Position numbers and translations under genes: made by a program. DNA of 64,000 bases from NCBI GenBank assembly GCA_022578965.1, contig MU400506.1, forward strand, positions 1,054,001-1,118,000, written 5' to 3'. Shown here piece after piece: positions 10,956 to 23,042 of the stretch; the first letter of the stretch is position 1, and every line of letters starts with the position of its first letter. Below the pieces are notes generated by a model, which had not been told where the DNA came from, ran no database searches, and was given only the letters and a program-made list of their open reading frames with translations. Origin of the DNA: Xylaria sp. FL1777. Its lineage: Eukaryota; Ascomycota; Sordariomycetes; Xylariales; Xylariaceae.

Positions 10956-13937
10956 ATGCCTACCAACAGTGGCAGCGTCTTCTCGGAGACATTACAGGAA
11001 ATCACTAATACCAAGCTCGAGGAACTGTCCAAGAGGCGGTCGGAGTTCGAAACTACTAGGGCAAATATCATTTCTCGCCTCGAAAATGTGACGGACCCTC
11101 TCGAACGCCTAAGCTTGTTAAGCCAAGGTGTAAAGGATAGCTATGCTATGAAGACAACCAAGGCCGGGCTCGTCCTCGCAGGCCAGTCGAAGAACCCAGG
11201 ATTAGAACTTGAGTTGAAGAACCTGGATAGTTTCATGGCCCAGTCTAAGTACGATTCCTCCATAACGCCTCACCTGATGCGCAGCTGGGAAGAGTCGCTG
11301 CTACGTCATCTCGATACGCAGTCGTCCAAGTTCGAGTATGCGTCGCTCTACGCGCAACTCGTTACCGAGTGGCTGTCTACAGAGAAAGCGGCCTCTGGCG
11401 TTGGAGAAGACGTTGAAATGGCTGAGGATTTTGAGGACGTCGGTGATTCCATGAAAAAAGAAGCCCGTCGTAGTTGGGAGAAGGTCGTCTTCGAACCTAT
11501 CGACGTAGACGGCAACGCGCTCAAGGCCTACCTCGTCCGCCTATTCGGTCTGCGAGACGAAGACAAGCCAGCCAAGGCCAAAGGGTTGGAGCAACTGCGT
11601 AGCAAGCTCACAGAGTTTGAAAATACATTGGCTACACCGAAACAGTTCAATTCCAAGACCTTAACCTGGGCCATCAAAGGGCTCCTCGCCTCAGACCTAC
11701 TGACAGACGAGAGACGTGAGGTGTTGAGAGACTTCCTCGGCAGCAAAATCATCCTGGCAGAAGTGGCGGACGTTCTCAACATGCGGCTTGCCGCCCTGTC
11801 TACCTGGTCGTGGGGCGAGAGCGTCGCCCTCGAGCAGCAACGGAAAATTACAGGCATATACAATGTGCTGATGCATGAAGACGTTCTTCAAGCAATCTTC
11901 CTCCATTATATCGGCGTGAAGTGGTCCGTCTTCTTGAAGGGTGCCTTCAGACAGTTTCGCAAATTTGACGGGGCCTGGAAATCTTCGAGGAAAGCAATCC
12001 CTCAGCTCGACCAGAAGCGCCGTGAGTACTACATCGGTTCTGAGTCTGTTCGTCGTCACAACTCGGTTCATTCAGCTAGGGACCTTTTATATCGCAAGCA
12101 TTACTTTATGGCTGGTTTGATGGGCCACGACGCACAGCAGAAGAGTTCCCTCGAGGGCGAAGAAGAAGCAAACTATGAGAACGAAGTACAATTCTACCAA
12201 CCGCAACAGGCGCCGCCATCCATGATCCACCAGTCGGAGCAGAAGAAGAAAATGAGTGGAATGATCCAACAAATGCCCCCCGCGGCGCTAGCGAGAGCGC
12301 GAGTGCAGCAGCGCCAGATGGCGGTGCCTCCGTATGCTTCGTTTGCCTCATTTGCTTCGCCCCCGGAAGTCGACGATAGCGATTCTGAATCGGTAGAGCG
12401 CCGTCCAATGGAGGATAAACAGCGCTTGATTCGTCTTCTGTCGACTGAGATCGCCATCAATACAAAACTGCACGGCGAGGTTACGGCATTTCACTCCGTC
12501 TTCGAAAGCTGGAATTCGTTACTCCCGCACGAGACCATACTGACTGTCATGTCGCTTCTCGGTGTCTCTGAGACGTGGATTGCCTTCTTCAACAAGTTCC
12601 TCAGAGCACCGCTCAAGTTCCTGGACGACGGTCCCGAAACAACACCACGAATTCGTCGTCGTGGTACCCCGGCATCGCACGCCCTGAGCGAGATCTTCGG
12701 CGAATCTATCCTGTTCTGTCTCGATTTCGCAGTTAACCAGGAAACCAATGGTCATAACGTGCATCGAATGAACGACGATTTCTGGTTCTGGTCGCGAGAT
12801 CACGCCGTCGCAAAGACTGCCTGGAAAGCCGTATCAGATTTCGTCAACGCAACGCGAACGTACATCAACTTTGGGAAGTCGGGCACGGTCCGCATCTCGC
12901 GTGATTCATCTGTTGACCTGGATATCGACGAGTCACTACCTGTGGGCGACATCCGCTGGGGCTTTCTCAAGTTATCGACGAAGACCGGGAAGTTCGAAAT
13001 TGACCAGAGCGTGGTTGACAAGCATATCGTAGACCTGCGGCGACAGCTCGCCGGCAAGCGAAAGAGCGTCATATCTTTCATCCAGACGTGGAATACATTC
13101 GCCGCGACATTCTTCACGTCCAACTTCGGCCAGCCCGCCAATTGCTACGGCCGCGCGCATGTGGACCAGATACTGGCGACACACCAGCGGATCCAACGGG
13201 AGGTATTCTCGTCCTCACCGTCCTCACCATCGCCACTCCTCGCGGGCGAAGCGCAACCGAAAGAGCCAATCACAGGCGTAGTCGAGTACCTCAAGCACGT
13301 CCTCCACGCACGGTTCGGCGTGTCCAACATCCCAGACGCATACCTCTTCTTCCCCATCGAGCTAGGCGGGCTCGACCTACGCAGCCCCTTCGTCTCCATC
13401 CTGCCGGTGCGCGAGGCCGTGATCTCGGACCCCAGCAAGATCCTCGACGGCTTCCTAGAGGCGGAGCGCGACGACTACGCCAAGAAGAAGCTGGCCTTCG
13501 AGGGCCGCGACCGCCACCTCCCGTACATCACGGCCCGGGTCCAGAACGCCTGGGAGCCCGAGGACCCGCGCGACCGCGACCAGTTCCTGCCGTTCGACGA
13601 GTACGCGCGCCACCGCGAGGACCTCAACTACGACTTCCAGGACAACCTGGCGAGCGTGTTCAGGAAGCTGCTCGAGGTGCCGGCCGCCGAGGGGGGCGTC
13701 CTCCAGGCGAGCGCCGCCGTGAACGGCGCCATCGACGCCCTCGCCGACTCCTCCCATACCCTCGGCTGCATCACGGGGAGTTGGCTGGCCATGGAGCCCT
13801 ACTGGCGCTGGGTGGCGCAGCTGTACGGGCCCGAGGCCATCGGACGTTTCGGTGGTCTGGATATTGTTGAACCGGGTCTCTTGCCGATGGGAATGGTGAG
13901 TGTTTTCCGGGAGAAGAGGGTGAAGTGGCAGGGGTGA
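10956..13937 (+). CDS. rvt: RVT-type domesticated cellular reverse transcriptase
   Basis: One uninterrupted frame of 993 residues. The start ATG follows GGGAGAG, and the N-terminus (FSETLQEITNTKLEELSKRR) predicts a coiled coil. Long polar and Q-rich segments at about 400-480 sit where RVT proteins have an enlarged loop ahead of the palm. The palm is recognisable: FHSVFESW at about 512-519 (motif A position), RRRGTPASHALSEIFGE at about 567-583 (motif B) and MNDDFWFW with Asp607-Asp608 (motif C). The C-terminal extension ends FREKRVKWQG, in keeping with full length. RVT genes are single-copy, non-mobile reverse transcriptases known in fungi and a few other groups, induced under stress in Neurospora; their cellular role is unsettled. 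No LTR, nuclease or terminal repeat flanks it, which agrees with a resident gene. Residue 515, where I expect the motif A aspartate, is valine (codon 12498-12500). The 3' third is markedly GC-richer than the rest. Confidence 0.82.
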   Translation: MPTNSGSVFSETLQEITNTKLEELSKRRSEFETTRANIISRLENVTDPLERLSLLSQGVKDSYAMKTTKAGLVLAGQSKNPGLELELKNLDSFMAQSKYDSSITPHLMRSWEESLLRHLDTQSSKFEYASLYAQLVTEWLSTEKAASGVGEDVEMAEDFEDVGDSMKKEARRSWEKVVFEPIDVDGNALKAYLVRLFGLRDEDKPAKAKGLEQLRSKLTEFENTLATPKQFNSKTLTWAIKGLLASDLLTDERREVLRDFLGSKIILAEVADVLNMRLAALSTWSWGESVALEQQRKITGIYNVLMHEDVLQAIFLHYIGVKWSVFLKGAFRQFRKFDGAWKSSRKAIPQLDQKRREYYIGSESVRRHNSVHSARDLLYRKHYFMAGLMGHDAQQKSSLEGEEEANYENEVQFYQPQQAPPSMIHQSEQKKKMSGMIQQMPPAALARARVQQRQMAVPPYASFASFASPPEVDDSDSESVERRPMEDKQRLIRLLSTEIAINTKLHGEVTAFHSVFESWNSLLPHETILTVMSLLGVSETWIAFFNKFLRAPLKFLDDGPETTPRIRRRGTPASHALSEIFGESILFCLDFAVNQETNGHNVHRMNDDFWFWSRDHAVAKTAWKAVSDFVNATRTYINFGKSGTVRISRDSSVDLDIDESLPVGDIRWGFLKLSTKTGKFEIDQSVVDKHIVDLRRQLAGKRKSVISFIQTWNTFAATFFTSNFGQPANCYGRAHVDQILATHQRIQREVFSSSPSSPSPLLAGEAQPKEPITGVVEYLKHVLHARFGVSNIPDAYLFFPIELGGLDLRSPFVSILPVREAVISDPSKILDGFLEAERDDYAKKKLAFEGRDRHLPYITARVQNAWEPEDPRDRDQFLPFDEYARHREDLNYDFQDNLASVFRKLLEVPAAEGGVLQASAAVNGAIDALADSSHTLGCITGSWLAMEPYWRWVAQLYGPEAIGRFGGLDIVEPGLLPMGMVSVFREKRVKWQG

Positions 13938-14535
13938 TAAAACAGATTCTTTATGATGAACTGTGGAATGGCTTGTGATTGTGGATTTGGCGTTGGGGCG
14001 AGTGGTGATGGGCGCTTGTTGACTTGGGAATAGTCAAGGCCCGCTTGGGTCGATGTGAGAGAAGCACATGAAAATAAGAGGGAAAAAAAGAAAAGGTACC
14101 AGGTTGTTTGATATTGTAGTCCTTTGACTAGGTAATGACATAGGAATGAATCACTGAACATGCGATTTACTGACCCAGCGTATCTTCGTTGCCCCTGTGC
14201 GATCAGCATAACGGTAAGCCTTATATGTGATATCTAGTTTACCTATCTGGCATATTGTGCTCTACCTATAGATAACAGTCTTCAAATCCCCTCGACTAGC
14301 CTGCTGAATATTCGCTACGTCGTATTCTCTTTCTCTCGTGTCATTAACTCGGCATGTAAAAGTGCTAAGAATAGCTTTGACAAGGTGTTTGACAGGACAG
14401 CGTCTCCAAAAAAAATAGAAGTCAAATTGTCCTAGTAACTCCATATAATCGTCCTCACACTTGTCGTTTTATATAGTCGGGAGTTGATGTATTCCAAATC
14501 GTTCACAACCAAAGGCCACCAACCGTCGTCTGGGT
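13938..14535. other. Convergent intergenic region
   Basis: The 3' ends of the RVT gene (plus) and the acidic membrane-protein gene (minus) face each other here. No further gene is supported. Confidence 0.45.
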
Positions 14536-15511
14536 TCAATAAGAAGGATTTGGCTGATCAGCCGGATGATGAGTAGTGGAATACCGCGGAGGCGAGACCC
14601 GGCTTCCGCTCGAGTGATCCGATCGCAGAGTCGACACCAGCTCAGCCGGCTCGCGATCGTCGTCGACGGGGCTCGGCAGCTCGGCCGGGGACGCCGCAGT
14701 GCCCTGTGGCGGCGTCGGTGGTGACGCGGACCCTTTCGGAACAACGTCGGCGGTGCCAGCCAGCACTTTTCTATCAAGGAGAGACTCGTGGGCGGGCACT
14801 GGGTCGTACGGCTGGTGGTGGTAATCCACGGCGTAATTTGAGGCTTCTTCCTCGTCTCCTTTTCTGCGCTTCTCATATTCTTCTTCTTCTTCTTGCTTCC
14901 TCCGTCGACGCCTTTGTCTTCTTGGGCGAATCTTGAACCAGAATAGGAGGAAGATTACGAGGAAGAGGAGGACTACGCCGCCGACGATGCCGCCGGCAAC
15001 TATAATGGGATCAATTAGTTATTACCCTTTGGAAGTTGGGGGGATATCAGGAGGTTTTGGTCGAGCTATAATCACGCCCGACTATTCAATTCATTTGAGG
15101 AGGTTATTGTAAATTTAGTATTTACTTACTAGCGCCCGTACGAGACTGACGATTCTTGTCATCATCGTCTTCATCATCATCGCTGTCGTCACCGGGGTCT
15201 GTATCTGTGTCGCTATCGGCGTCATCACCATCATCACCATCATGGTCGTTATCGTCTTCGTCGTCGTCTGCTCGGTTGGAAACCCTTGCTCGTTTCGAAA
15301 CTCTTTTCGGAGAATTACTACGGGCTGTGTGCAAACCAACTCTTCGGATTGAAAGCGATTCAAAGCTCGAAGTAGACCGCGTTGCGAGTGCTGGAGTGGT
15401 CCATCCAATGATGCTAGCCGCTGCTTGTCTCCTTTGCCGGCTAGTCTGTATATTTGTATCGGCGATCGAGCTAGCCGCTACGATGACAGTGACGAGAGTA
15501 TAGGACCTCAT
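14536..15511 (-). CDS. Single-pass membrane protein with acidic ectodomain
   Basis: Exon 1 runs from ATG 15511 to 15130, an intron with GTAAGT donor and ATTATAG acceptor follows (15129-15000), and exon 2 runs 14999-14536, giving 281 residues. A GTG six bases upstream is in frame, but ATG was preferred. The start MRSYTLVTVIVAASSIAD fits a signal peptide. About 80 serine-, arginine- and alanine-rich residues follow, then a stretch built almost only of D, N and E (about 85-120). A transmembrane segment (GGIVGGVVLLFLVIFLLFWF) comes next, and a basic stop-transfer cluster (RPRRQRRRRRK). The inner tail holds poly-glutamate, tyrosines and proline-rich parts and ends NPSY. This layout is usual for fungal surface or stress-sensor-like proteins lacking a known extracellular domain. 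No function can be given. Confidence 0.72.
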
Positions 15512-16449
15512 CCCCACTCACTATCCCTCCACTAGAGAGATACTATCTCGAGGTACACTTTCAGTAGAAGAACTATTGAAGCGAGGAAGTATTATACGAG
15601 GCCCTAATAAAAGACGATTGCTGAGTGAGTGGTTGTAGCTCCCCTTTCCCAATATGAGCTTGTTGTTAAGTGGCTGAGAGTCACTGTAAGAAAATGAGAG
15701 ATGTTCCTGTACAGCGAGACTCTTGCTAAAGAAGAGACTATATGTCCTTGCTCGGTAACCCACTGCCGAAGTAGCAGCAGTTCGTTATATCTAGAGCATC
15801 CACCTCATATCCGCAGATCACATGAGGGAATTCACGGCTCAGAGTGCATCGCCTTGTTCTTGACGTCAGTAAATGTCGCATATTGAGAGACTCCTAGATA
15901 CAGTAAGTTGCGTTAATTTGTTCTACATTACCCAGAAGTAAAGAGATAGACAACGCATACGTTTCCTGCACTCCAGAGAAGTGGACCTGGTTCCTGAGTG
16001 ATTGGTCTCGTTGTTCGATATCAACGACAACCAAAGCTGCCAAGCTGCGTCAGGGATCTTAGCCTCCGCCAGGTGGAGATGAAATGCAGCTTTTCAGCTT
16101 CGAACAAGTGGCTGAGCACCTTGGCCTTACGACGCCTTTGACAAAGCTTGGATTATGATACTTTCGTTTGGCCAATTGCAAAATCACCCAGAGTAGGATG
16201 CTACACGTTGAAACCGTATGGTGTTCGGACCGAAGATGCCAATAGAGGTCTTGGAGGACCGCTGGTATAGATATTGGCATCGGCTAAATACTTCTATCTA
16301 ATCCGTTTGCTGAACACGCCTTTCCTATTTCTGTTAACCACGCCATAGAAGATGTAAGTCATATAGAAATAGTACGTTAAAAAATACCTTGGGCAGTATC
16401 GCTATCATGAGACCCAAGTGTTCTAGTATACATACTTTGAATGGCCGGC
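15512..16449. other. Intergenic region
   Basis: This separates two minus-strand genes: the 3' end of HIR3 at 16450 and the promoter of the membrane-protein gene. Short frames at 15521-15763 and 16059-16280 have no recognisable content and are not supported as genes. Confidence 0.4.
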
Positions 16450-19400
16450 CTATTCCTCAATATCCTCCATGGGTGAGTTAGTTTCTTCTGTTTCAGTCTC
16501 TGAACTCTCAGGTTCGGTGTCCTGGCTTCGCATTAGATTGGGGAACATGAGATGCTGGGCTTCATCCTCATCCAATAAGTCTTCTGGAGGCACATCGCTG
16601 AGATCACTCTCGTCATCGGCAGAGTCGTGTACACTACCTGGTACAGAGCTTAGCTCCCTATCAGGCTCTTCGTCTTTCATCTCAACATCACCCTCTGCAT
16701 CGCCTCTCACGCTGTCTCCGTCACTATCGGCGTCGGCTTCAACCTCACCCTCGTTTGTTTCGTCTACAGCAGGCGTTTTGCCACTTGACACAGAGCTACG
16801 CGACTTCCCATTCGTAAGCCTAGGTCCTTCCTGGGCACGTAACACTGCTTGCTCAGCCCTGCGTAGCACATCTGCTCTCCTGATGCCTGTTTTTCTGGGA
16901 CGCTGGACGCCGTCGATATTTGCCGGCGTAGAATCCCCTGGCCCACCTTCTGTTCCCGAATTTTCGTGCGATTGAGGATTCAGGATTCCGCTAAAAGGGT
17001 TAAGTGGCTTGAGCTCGACATTGTCTTTGTCAACTTGTCGAGTCTCGTTTTGAATACGCTCTTGTTCTTTTTCCTCGATCAAGGCAGCCACGTCCGGACC
17101 AGGTAAAGACTTCCCAGTTTTGAAATACAATGTGGTATAACAGTCGTTAATTAAATCGTCAATGGCACCAGCTTTCATGAGGCCACCGTTCAGTTTCTTC
17201 AACTCAATAACTTCCTGTAGGGCACTCAAAGCAGGATGTGATGAGGTAGAGTCTGAGCACCACTCATTAATCCTGCTGGTAATTATTTCAAACTCTTCTG
17301 GTGTTGTTGATTTGAACTCGTCTTCGAGGACTGGTGAGATTTGGTAAGCCTGGCGAATGAGTCGCAGGTATGCTAGGCAGCAAGTTTGCCAAAGGTCGCT
17401 GAAATGATAATAATCTGCTCCTTTCTTCCGTAGTCGGCGGAGCATGGCTTCAAAGTTCGCCCTGTCCTTTAAAACGACCAGCAACTTTACCACAAACCTC
17501 ACGTACTGCTCAGTGTAGACATGGTGCCGGCCAGGGCGTTCTGCATCGCATTTCCAAACGTTCATCACCATAGTCTTAGTAAGCATAGAGTCTTTGAGAA
17601 CACCAAAAGCAGCTAATGCATGAACGACACTGGACTCTTCTGAATTTTCATCGAAGATAATTCTTGCATGACGCATAAAAATGCGATGCTGCCAGTTTGA
17701 TCGGTCCTTTTCTCGCAACTGGGTGAGGGTTTTTATTACATATGACTCCCAGTCTTCTATGTCGTTTATCTCAATCCGTGCTCCATTGTCAATTGCATAC
17801 GGTTGTCTTTGGAGGATGTCGGCAGCTTCCTGAGGTTGCAAGTCGTCGAGCAGTACCAGCTTGTGAACTACCGACACAATCTTGTAGTGCGGCTCCAAGA
17901 TCGGATCTTGCCCGTGTCGTGGCTTTGGCAACGCGGATACGACTTTCACCGACTGTTCAAGGGCGTTGACAACCATTTGGACTGTGGGTCGACTTCTCTG
18001 GTCAATGGGATCCAGGGCCGTCAAAGGCTTCCGATACATTTTCCAGACACACTTTGAATACATATATGGGTTCCTGAGAATGATTAGTAGCTTGCCGTAA
18101 GACCTTAAACCGGGATAACTGATACGTACTTCCACTGCTTAGGCTTGACCTCCATGGCTTTTCTGAAGAGCCTCGCGGCATACTTCCAAACCTTGTAATC
18201 CTGCATCTGAGAATGAACGTCCTTTGTATCAGCCCCAGTCTCCTGGATCACAAAGCGCTTGTGCTCAGAATGCTGAAACGGCTCCATAGCAAATGGCTCC
18301 CGACTAGAAGCATACATGCGCATTCCGAATTTGTGATAAAGATCGTGGATAGCATCATTGGCTTCCTCATTTTCATTTAAGATTGCCGTTCGCGAATGCG
18401 ATAGTGCTAAAGTATAACAGTGAATTGCGTTACGTTGGTACTTAACCAGGTCTGCACGCTCTTTATTCATTTTGTCGGCAGTCCAGAGAACTGATTCATC
18501 CAATTCATAATCAAAGCATTCAGCCAATCGAAACCACGCATCCCACTGATCGGGTGTGAACTGTAGTTGTTGACGGAGGAAAGTTGCGCCAATACGAAGG
18601 TCGTCCGTAGCTCCCGGCGTTTGTCTCCGGTTCAAGTCAACTCCCTTGAACTTGGTGAATGCGATCATGCCTAGTAGAAAAAACCACCTATGCCTAGCGA
18701 GGGTGCTATCCGCAGTATTCACGCCTACAGCATCAATAGCAACTTTGCCTTTGAAAGCTTCGTACAAGCGAAGAGGATGGATAGGCTTCGACATAGTTTG
18801 ATTAAAGATTCGGAGATTTTGAATGAGCTGTTGATTGGATTTTGTCTGTCCGATCGCTTGCTGCATGTGTTCGATAGTATTCTTCAAATCTGACTTAAGC
18901 AAGTCCTTCATCGGCATACGGTGTGCGAGAATGGATACTCTGGCGACCAGCGACATTGTATTCCGTCGCTCAAGTTTTTCAGGTGGACACCCATGATCCT
19001 GTACCTCAGAAAGACCGACCCCTAACTTCAATCCATAGAGGTCGTAAAGAACTTGTCCAAGGTAGTCTTCCCAGTTATCAATCATGTGCTGTTTTAGCAG
19101 CTCAACCCGCATCATCCGAAGGAAAATCTTATTAGACGACTTGCAAAACTTGCGCAGTCCTAAAACTTGATGGATAGCAGCAAGGTAGTCTGCCCGCTCA
19201 CTCTCTGGTGTGGGAAAGGGCGGTCTGTTCTGAGATATGCCGGCCTTTAGAAGCGTGTAAAGTAGGGACCAGTTTCTGACTTGCATCTCGCGGAGCTTAT
19301 TTAGGAATGACTGGAATGTGGTACCATTAGACGCGTGCTGCATCATGCCGACACGGACCTCATCTTCGTACATCGATGGAACATGTAGAATACAGCTGAG

Positions 19401-22184
19401 TTTAGCGACAGCTGCAATGCTCAGTTTTAGATGCTTATCGTCCACTATCTCGAAAGCGCTGCTTTCGTTGAGTGCAGACGACAAGGCGGAGATGAGCAAA
19501 TCATCAATGAATTTCAACATCTTGATGAACAGTGGAAGTCGTGTTTCGTTGGAGGCACCAATATATGGATCTCTTTCGAAATCACTCATAATCATTTCAA
19601 TACTTTTCAGAAAACAGGAAAACTGTTTGGTCTTGTAGCCGATCGCGTCGTAAGCGTCACCGAGGCGAGACCAAAGAAATAGGCGTAGTTCGGTGCTCGT
19701 GCCTAGGAGAAACTTCCAAAGATCACGGAGGCCTTGGCTCGCGGTTTCAGTGATTGGACGCTGCTCTTGCGCTGACGATGATCTCACGAGTTCATGGCTA
19801 GGGGCATCGCCTATCGATTGATCATCCGATTGATCGATAATAGTAACAACTGATGACGGGTTTAATACAGGCTCCAAGCTTTCAATTACTGAGACAGGGT
19901 CCCTCAGATCAGTCTGGAAGAGTCCCAGGAAGAAATCCATTGTAGTAAGCTTAGATATCTCCCGGTCTGCTGCTAATGCAGATACCTCAGGCATAATCGC
20001 GTTGTTAGGGAGTTGAATGTTAATAGTCGTTTCTTCTTCGCCGAGCCGATCACGGAGGCTCTTCCAACATTGCAAAACATGCTCTCGCTCAACACCCTCT
20101 GTAAGCGTTACAGCAAACACGGAAGCCCACAAGAATCGCATTGACAATGAGATATCGGCAATCTCGCTCCGCTCCTTGCTCAACTGCGCAGCCAGAGAAA
20201 ACCAGCGCGCTAATTTGGCTTTTGTTTCCACACGCGTAGAGAAGTCTACAGCGCTGTTTGGATTGGTGATACGTTCATAAATGTCTAGATGTAACTCAAA
20301 CTGCATCTGAACTAGGTGATCAAGAGCTTCATGTGTGCGCTCAAAGCCTTTAGCTTGAGCACAACGCAGAAGCTCATGTTCCGTGCAATGGTATATAACC
20401 TCATGCAGATAACTTATTATTTGGACCACTGCTCTTTTCATTTCGTCAGACCATGTGCTACTGAGGTAGTTCGCACAAATATGCTGGGTCCACTGGAAGA
20501 TGACTTCCTGAATATCCATCCAGCCATTGTTGACTTTCTGTACAAAACCAGCAAGGCCCCTAGTGTCGTGAAACGGGGGCTTAGAGCCATGGTGCTGTGA
20601 ACCTGGTTTGGAGTGCTCAAGAAAAGAGGCCAGTCCGATCGGTGAGGCGGTTTTTTTAGCCAACAAAATCTTTGCATTCTCATCTGCAAATTTTGTCAGT
20701 GAGTCGCGTAGATCGACCATAGGGCGACGGGTCAATTTCGATGTCCTAGCATCTAAAGCACAGGAATCTATCACTTCACCTAGGCGTTCGAGAGTTTCTT
20801 TGTCTTCAACACCTAGGTTCTCTGCTATATTACGGGTCATCTGGAAAAGATTCTTGTCCGCAGCTTGGAATGGTTGTAATTGGGCGGCTAAAAGGGTGTT
20901 CGAATCTAAAGCCTCCCCTGCCGTCTCACGGCGGCGAGTGCGTTTACTTCGTTTCTGGTCCACCGCTTCTTCCTCTGCCCCATCGGGGAGACCAGCAACA
21001 GACTGAGACCGTTTGCGTGATAGTACGGAATTACCTCTATCCAACAAACGGTCGTCCGGTGTACTAGCGTTCTCGGCACGAGCTTCTTTGGGGGTGTCAA
21101 CTTGATCATCTTTTGATGTAGAGGGTGATTCGGTAGTTGGCACCTCGTCTGTCGGGTTCTGTTCTTCATCCTCCTGCGTTTTGGGGCGTTCTGCTAAGGC
21201 CTGGACATCCTCAAGAACGTCCGGTATTTCAGGCATACTAATCATAACTTTTCCTGCACCCGTGCCGTTAGATCTTGTATAAGCAAGAATGGCCAGTCCT
21301 AAATCTACCCATGAGGGATTTGGAACTTCGATTTGGCACTGTCGTAAATCTTCCTCATTGACCCATGGCTTTGGGGGTGTAAGTGATTTAGTAGGGTCAG
21401 GCAGAAATGGAAGCGGGTCGACGTATTTCTTAAGAGCTGAGGGAATTGTCTTCTTGAGAAAAGGTGCCATTGCAGGATGACTCAAGGCCACATCGTCAGA
21501 CAATACTTGTAGTTGGCCTCTTAACTGCTCACCCGCGAATCCCTCAGCAAGAGATGGAGGCTCAACCTCGTCGACAGCCGGGTCATCGTCCAACTCAATA
21601 GCCGCCTCCAGACAATAGCGGCTGATCCTCGTACTGCTAAGAAAGGCAGCAACACGGGCGGCCCGCCTCCATAATTCAGCATCAGATGGGTCTTGGTCCA
21701 AAGCGGCGCCATATTCATCGAGGGCTCTCTGTGCCTGGGCTCGAGTCTGTTTACTTTCCAGTAAGGAGGCACCGTCGACCTGGTTCACCTTGGCCTGGTG
21801 ACGGATGCCATCGAGCGCAAATTGGCCATGGTTCTTATAAGCAAGATAAAGGGTCTGTGGTAAGCTGCTTGCGCCGCCGTCGGTGTCGGGTTGGGCTGCC
21901 TCGAGAGCATGGGGAAACGACAAGTGGGCAGACAGATCACGGCCTTCAGCATGTCTCTCGGCGCGGTCGAACTCAGTGGCGCTCTCGGGGAGGTTGAATA
22001 TCTCGGACTGGAAAAGATGGTCATACGCTACGGCAGCTTCCTGGTAGTGTGTAGGCCCTTGAGCATGAAGCTTGAGGGCGGCCTGGAAGCGCTTGAGGGC
22101 CTCGTCTATGTGGAGTTCGCGGGAGGTGTCGATCTCTTCGTCGAAGTTCTCTTCCGGTTCGAGATTGATGGCCGAGAAGGCAGA
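16450..22184 (-). CDS. hir3: HIR3/CABIN1-type histone transcription regulator
   Basis: A frame open from an acceptor (TACAG/22185) runs 22184-18130. A 56-nt intron (GTACGT donor, CTACTAATC branch, CTCAG acceptor, 18129-18074) follows, and the frame continues 18073-16450, giving about 1890 residues plus a short missing N-terminus. The first residues SAFSAINLEPEENFDEEID and the TPR-like helices that follow (EALKRFQAALKLHAQGP, YQEAAVAYDHLF) match fungal Hir3. In the HIR complex, Hir3 scaffolds Hir1/Hir2 and Hpc2 to deposit H3-H4 outside S phase and repress histone genes. The C-terminal 150 residues are strongly acidic (E, D and S-rich, ending PMEDIEE), as expected for a histone-handling protein. 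An acidic and basic low-complexity part also lies at about residues 330-430. The initiator exon is unresolved: no upstream ATG joins in phase by a clean donor. Confidence 0.88.
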
Positions 22185-23042
22185 CTGTATACGCTGTCAG
22201 TTACAGATCATCTCTACCGCCACCTGCACCAGGTTGCCTTGCCATCTTGTCAAACTGCGTGTTTCAGCCGCGCGACTCTTGAATCTGGGACGAGATGCGA
22301 CATGGATGGACCGTCGCATAACGACATATATCAAAGGACTTTGCGCACTTTGAGGGTGTTGTCACGTCATCGCGTAATGTACGTGGTTCGTTACGCAAGG
22401 GTTCGATGAATGTACATTCTCCCCGAGACAGGGTAGTCATTTGATGGCAAGACACAATACGCAACGCGTTGGTAGCGATGAAGTTAAGACACGCGACGGT
22501 CCTTAATTCTTAATTGCCCCCGATATGGAGATCTGAGCTCTGTTATCTGGGATTCTAGACCACAGTGTTAAAGGATGTAGACACTGTATATACGTATATA
22601 CTGTACAATCGACAGTGGCGTCAGCTTCCTCGCGGACTGTATGGATTTGGTGGGACGCTGCTGCAGCTTGAGTTGGCGGCTCTTACCCTGCAGGCTCTTT
22701 TGGTCCGGGCAGTTCTTGCGGGTACAGATGGAACTTTAATGTTGTCGGCGTCTCATCTCGTGCCTGCCAACGTCCTAATAACGAACCACCTAACAGCCGT
22801 GGTCCGGCTCTGGCTCTGGCTCTGGCTCTTCTCATCCCACCAACAGATCTCTCACCCGTGCGCTTCAGATGTCGCATCGCCCATCCCCAACTACACACCC
22901 TTCTCAACTCCATATTTGATTACTCGAGAGAGCTACAACGTCTATTCTAGTAAAATACATAGCCTTGTGAAACCTATCCAGGAGCTAGCAAGGAGAGCTG
23001 CCTGCACTCCTTGTCCTCCAAACCTCCGCGGCCGCGCCCACG
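22185..23042. promoter_or_regulatory. Shared divergent promoter region, HIR3 and ChAPs genes
   Basis: About 0.86 kb lies between the first known HIR3 codons (minus) and the ChAPs start (plus). It must contain the HIR3 initiator exon. A tandem GGCTCT repeat at 22804-22829 lies in the ChAPs leader side. No other gene is supported. Confidence 0.5.
22804..22829 (+). repeat. Short tandem repeat of CTGGCT units
   Basis: Four consecutive near-exact copies of a six-base unit are read directly from the sequence. They sit in the leader region of the ChAPs gene and are too short to be a mobile element. Confidence 0.7.

Noticed and set aside
13088..13870. A 260-codon plus-strand frame overlapping the 3' part of the RVT gene
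   Set aside because: It is rich in R, P, G and A and follows from the high GC and codon bias of the true frame, which carries the conserved RVT end.
15156..15503. A plus-strand frame of almost only S, L and V
   Set aside because: It is the antisense of the aspartate-rich stretch of the membrane protein.
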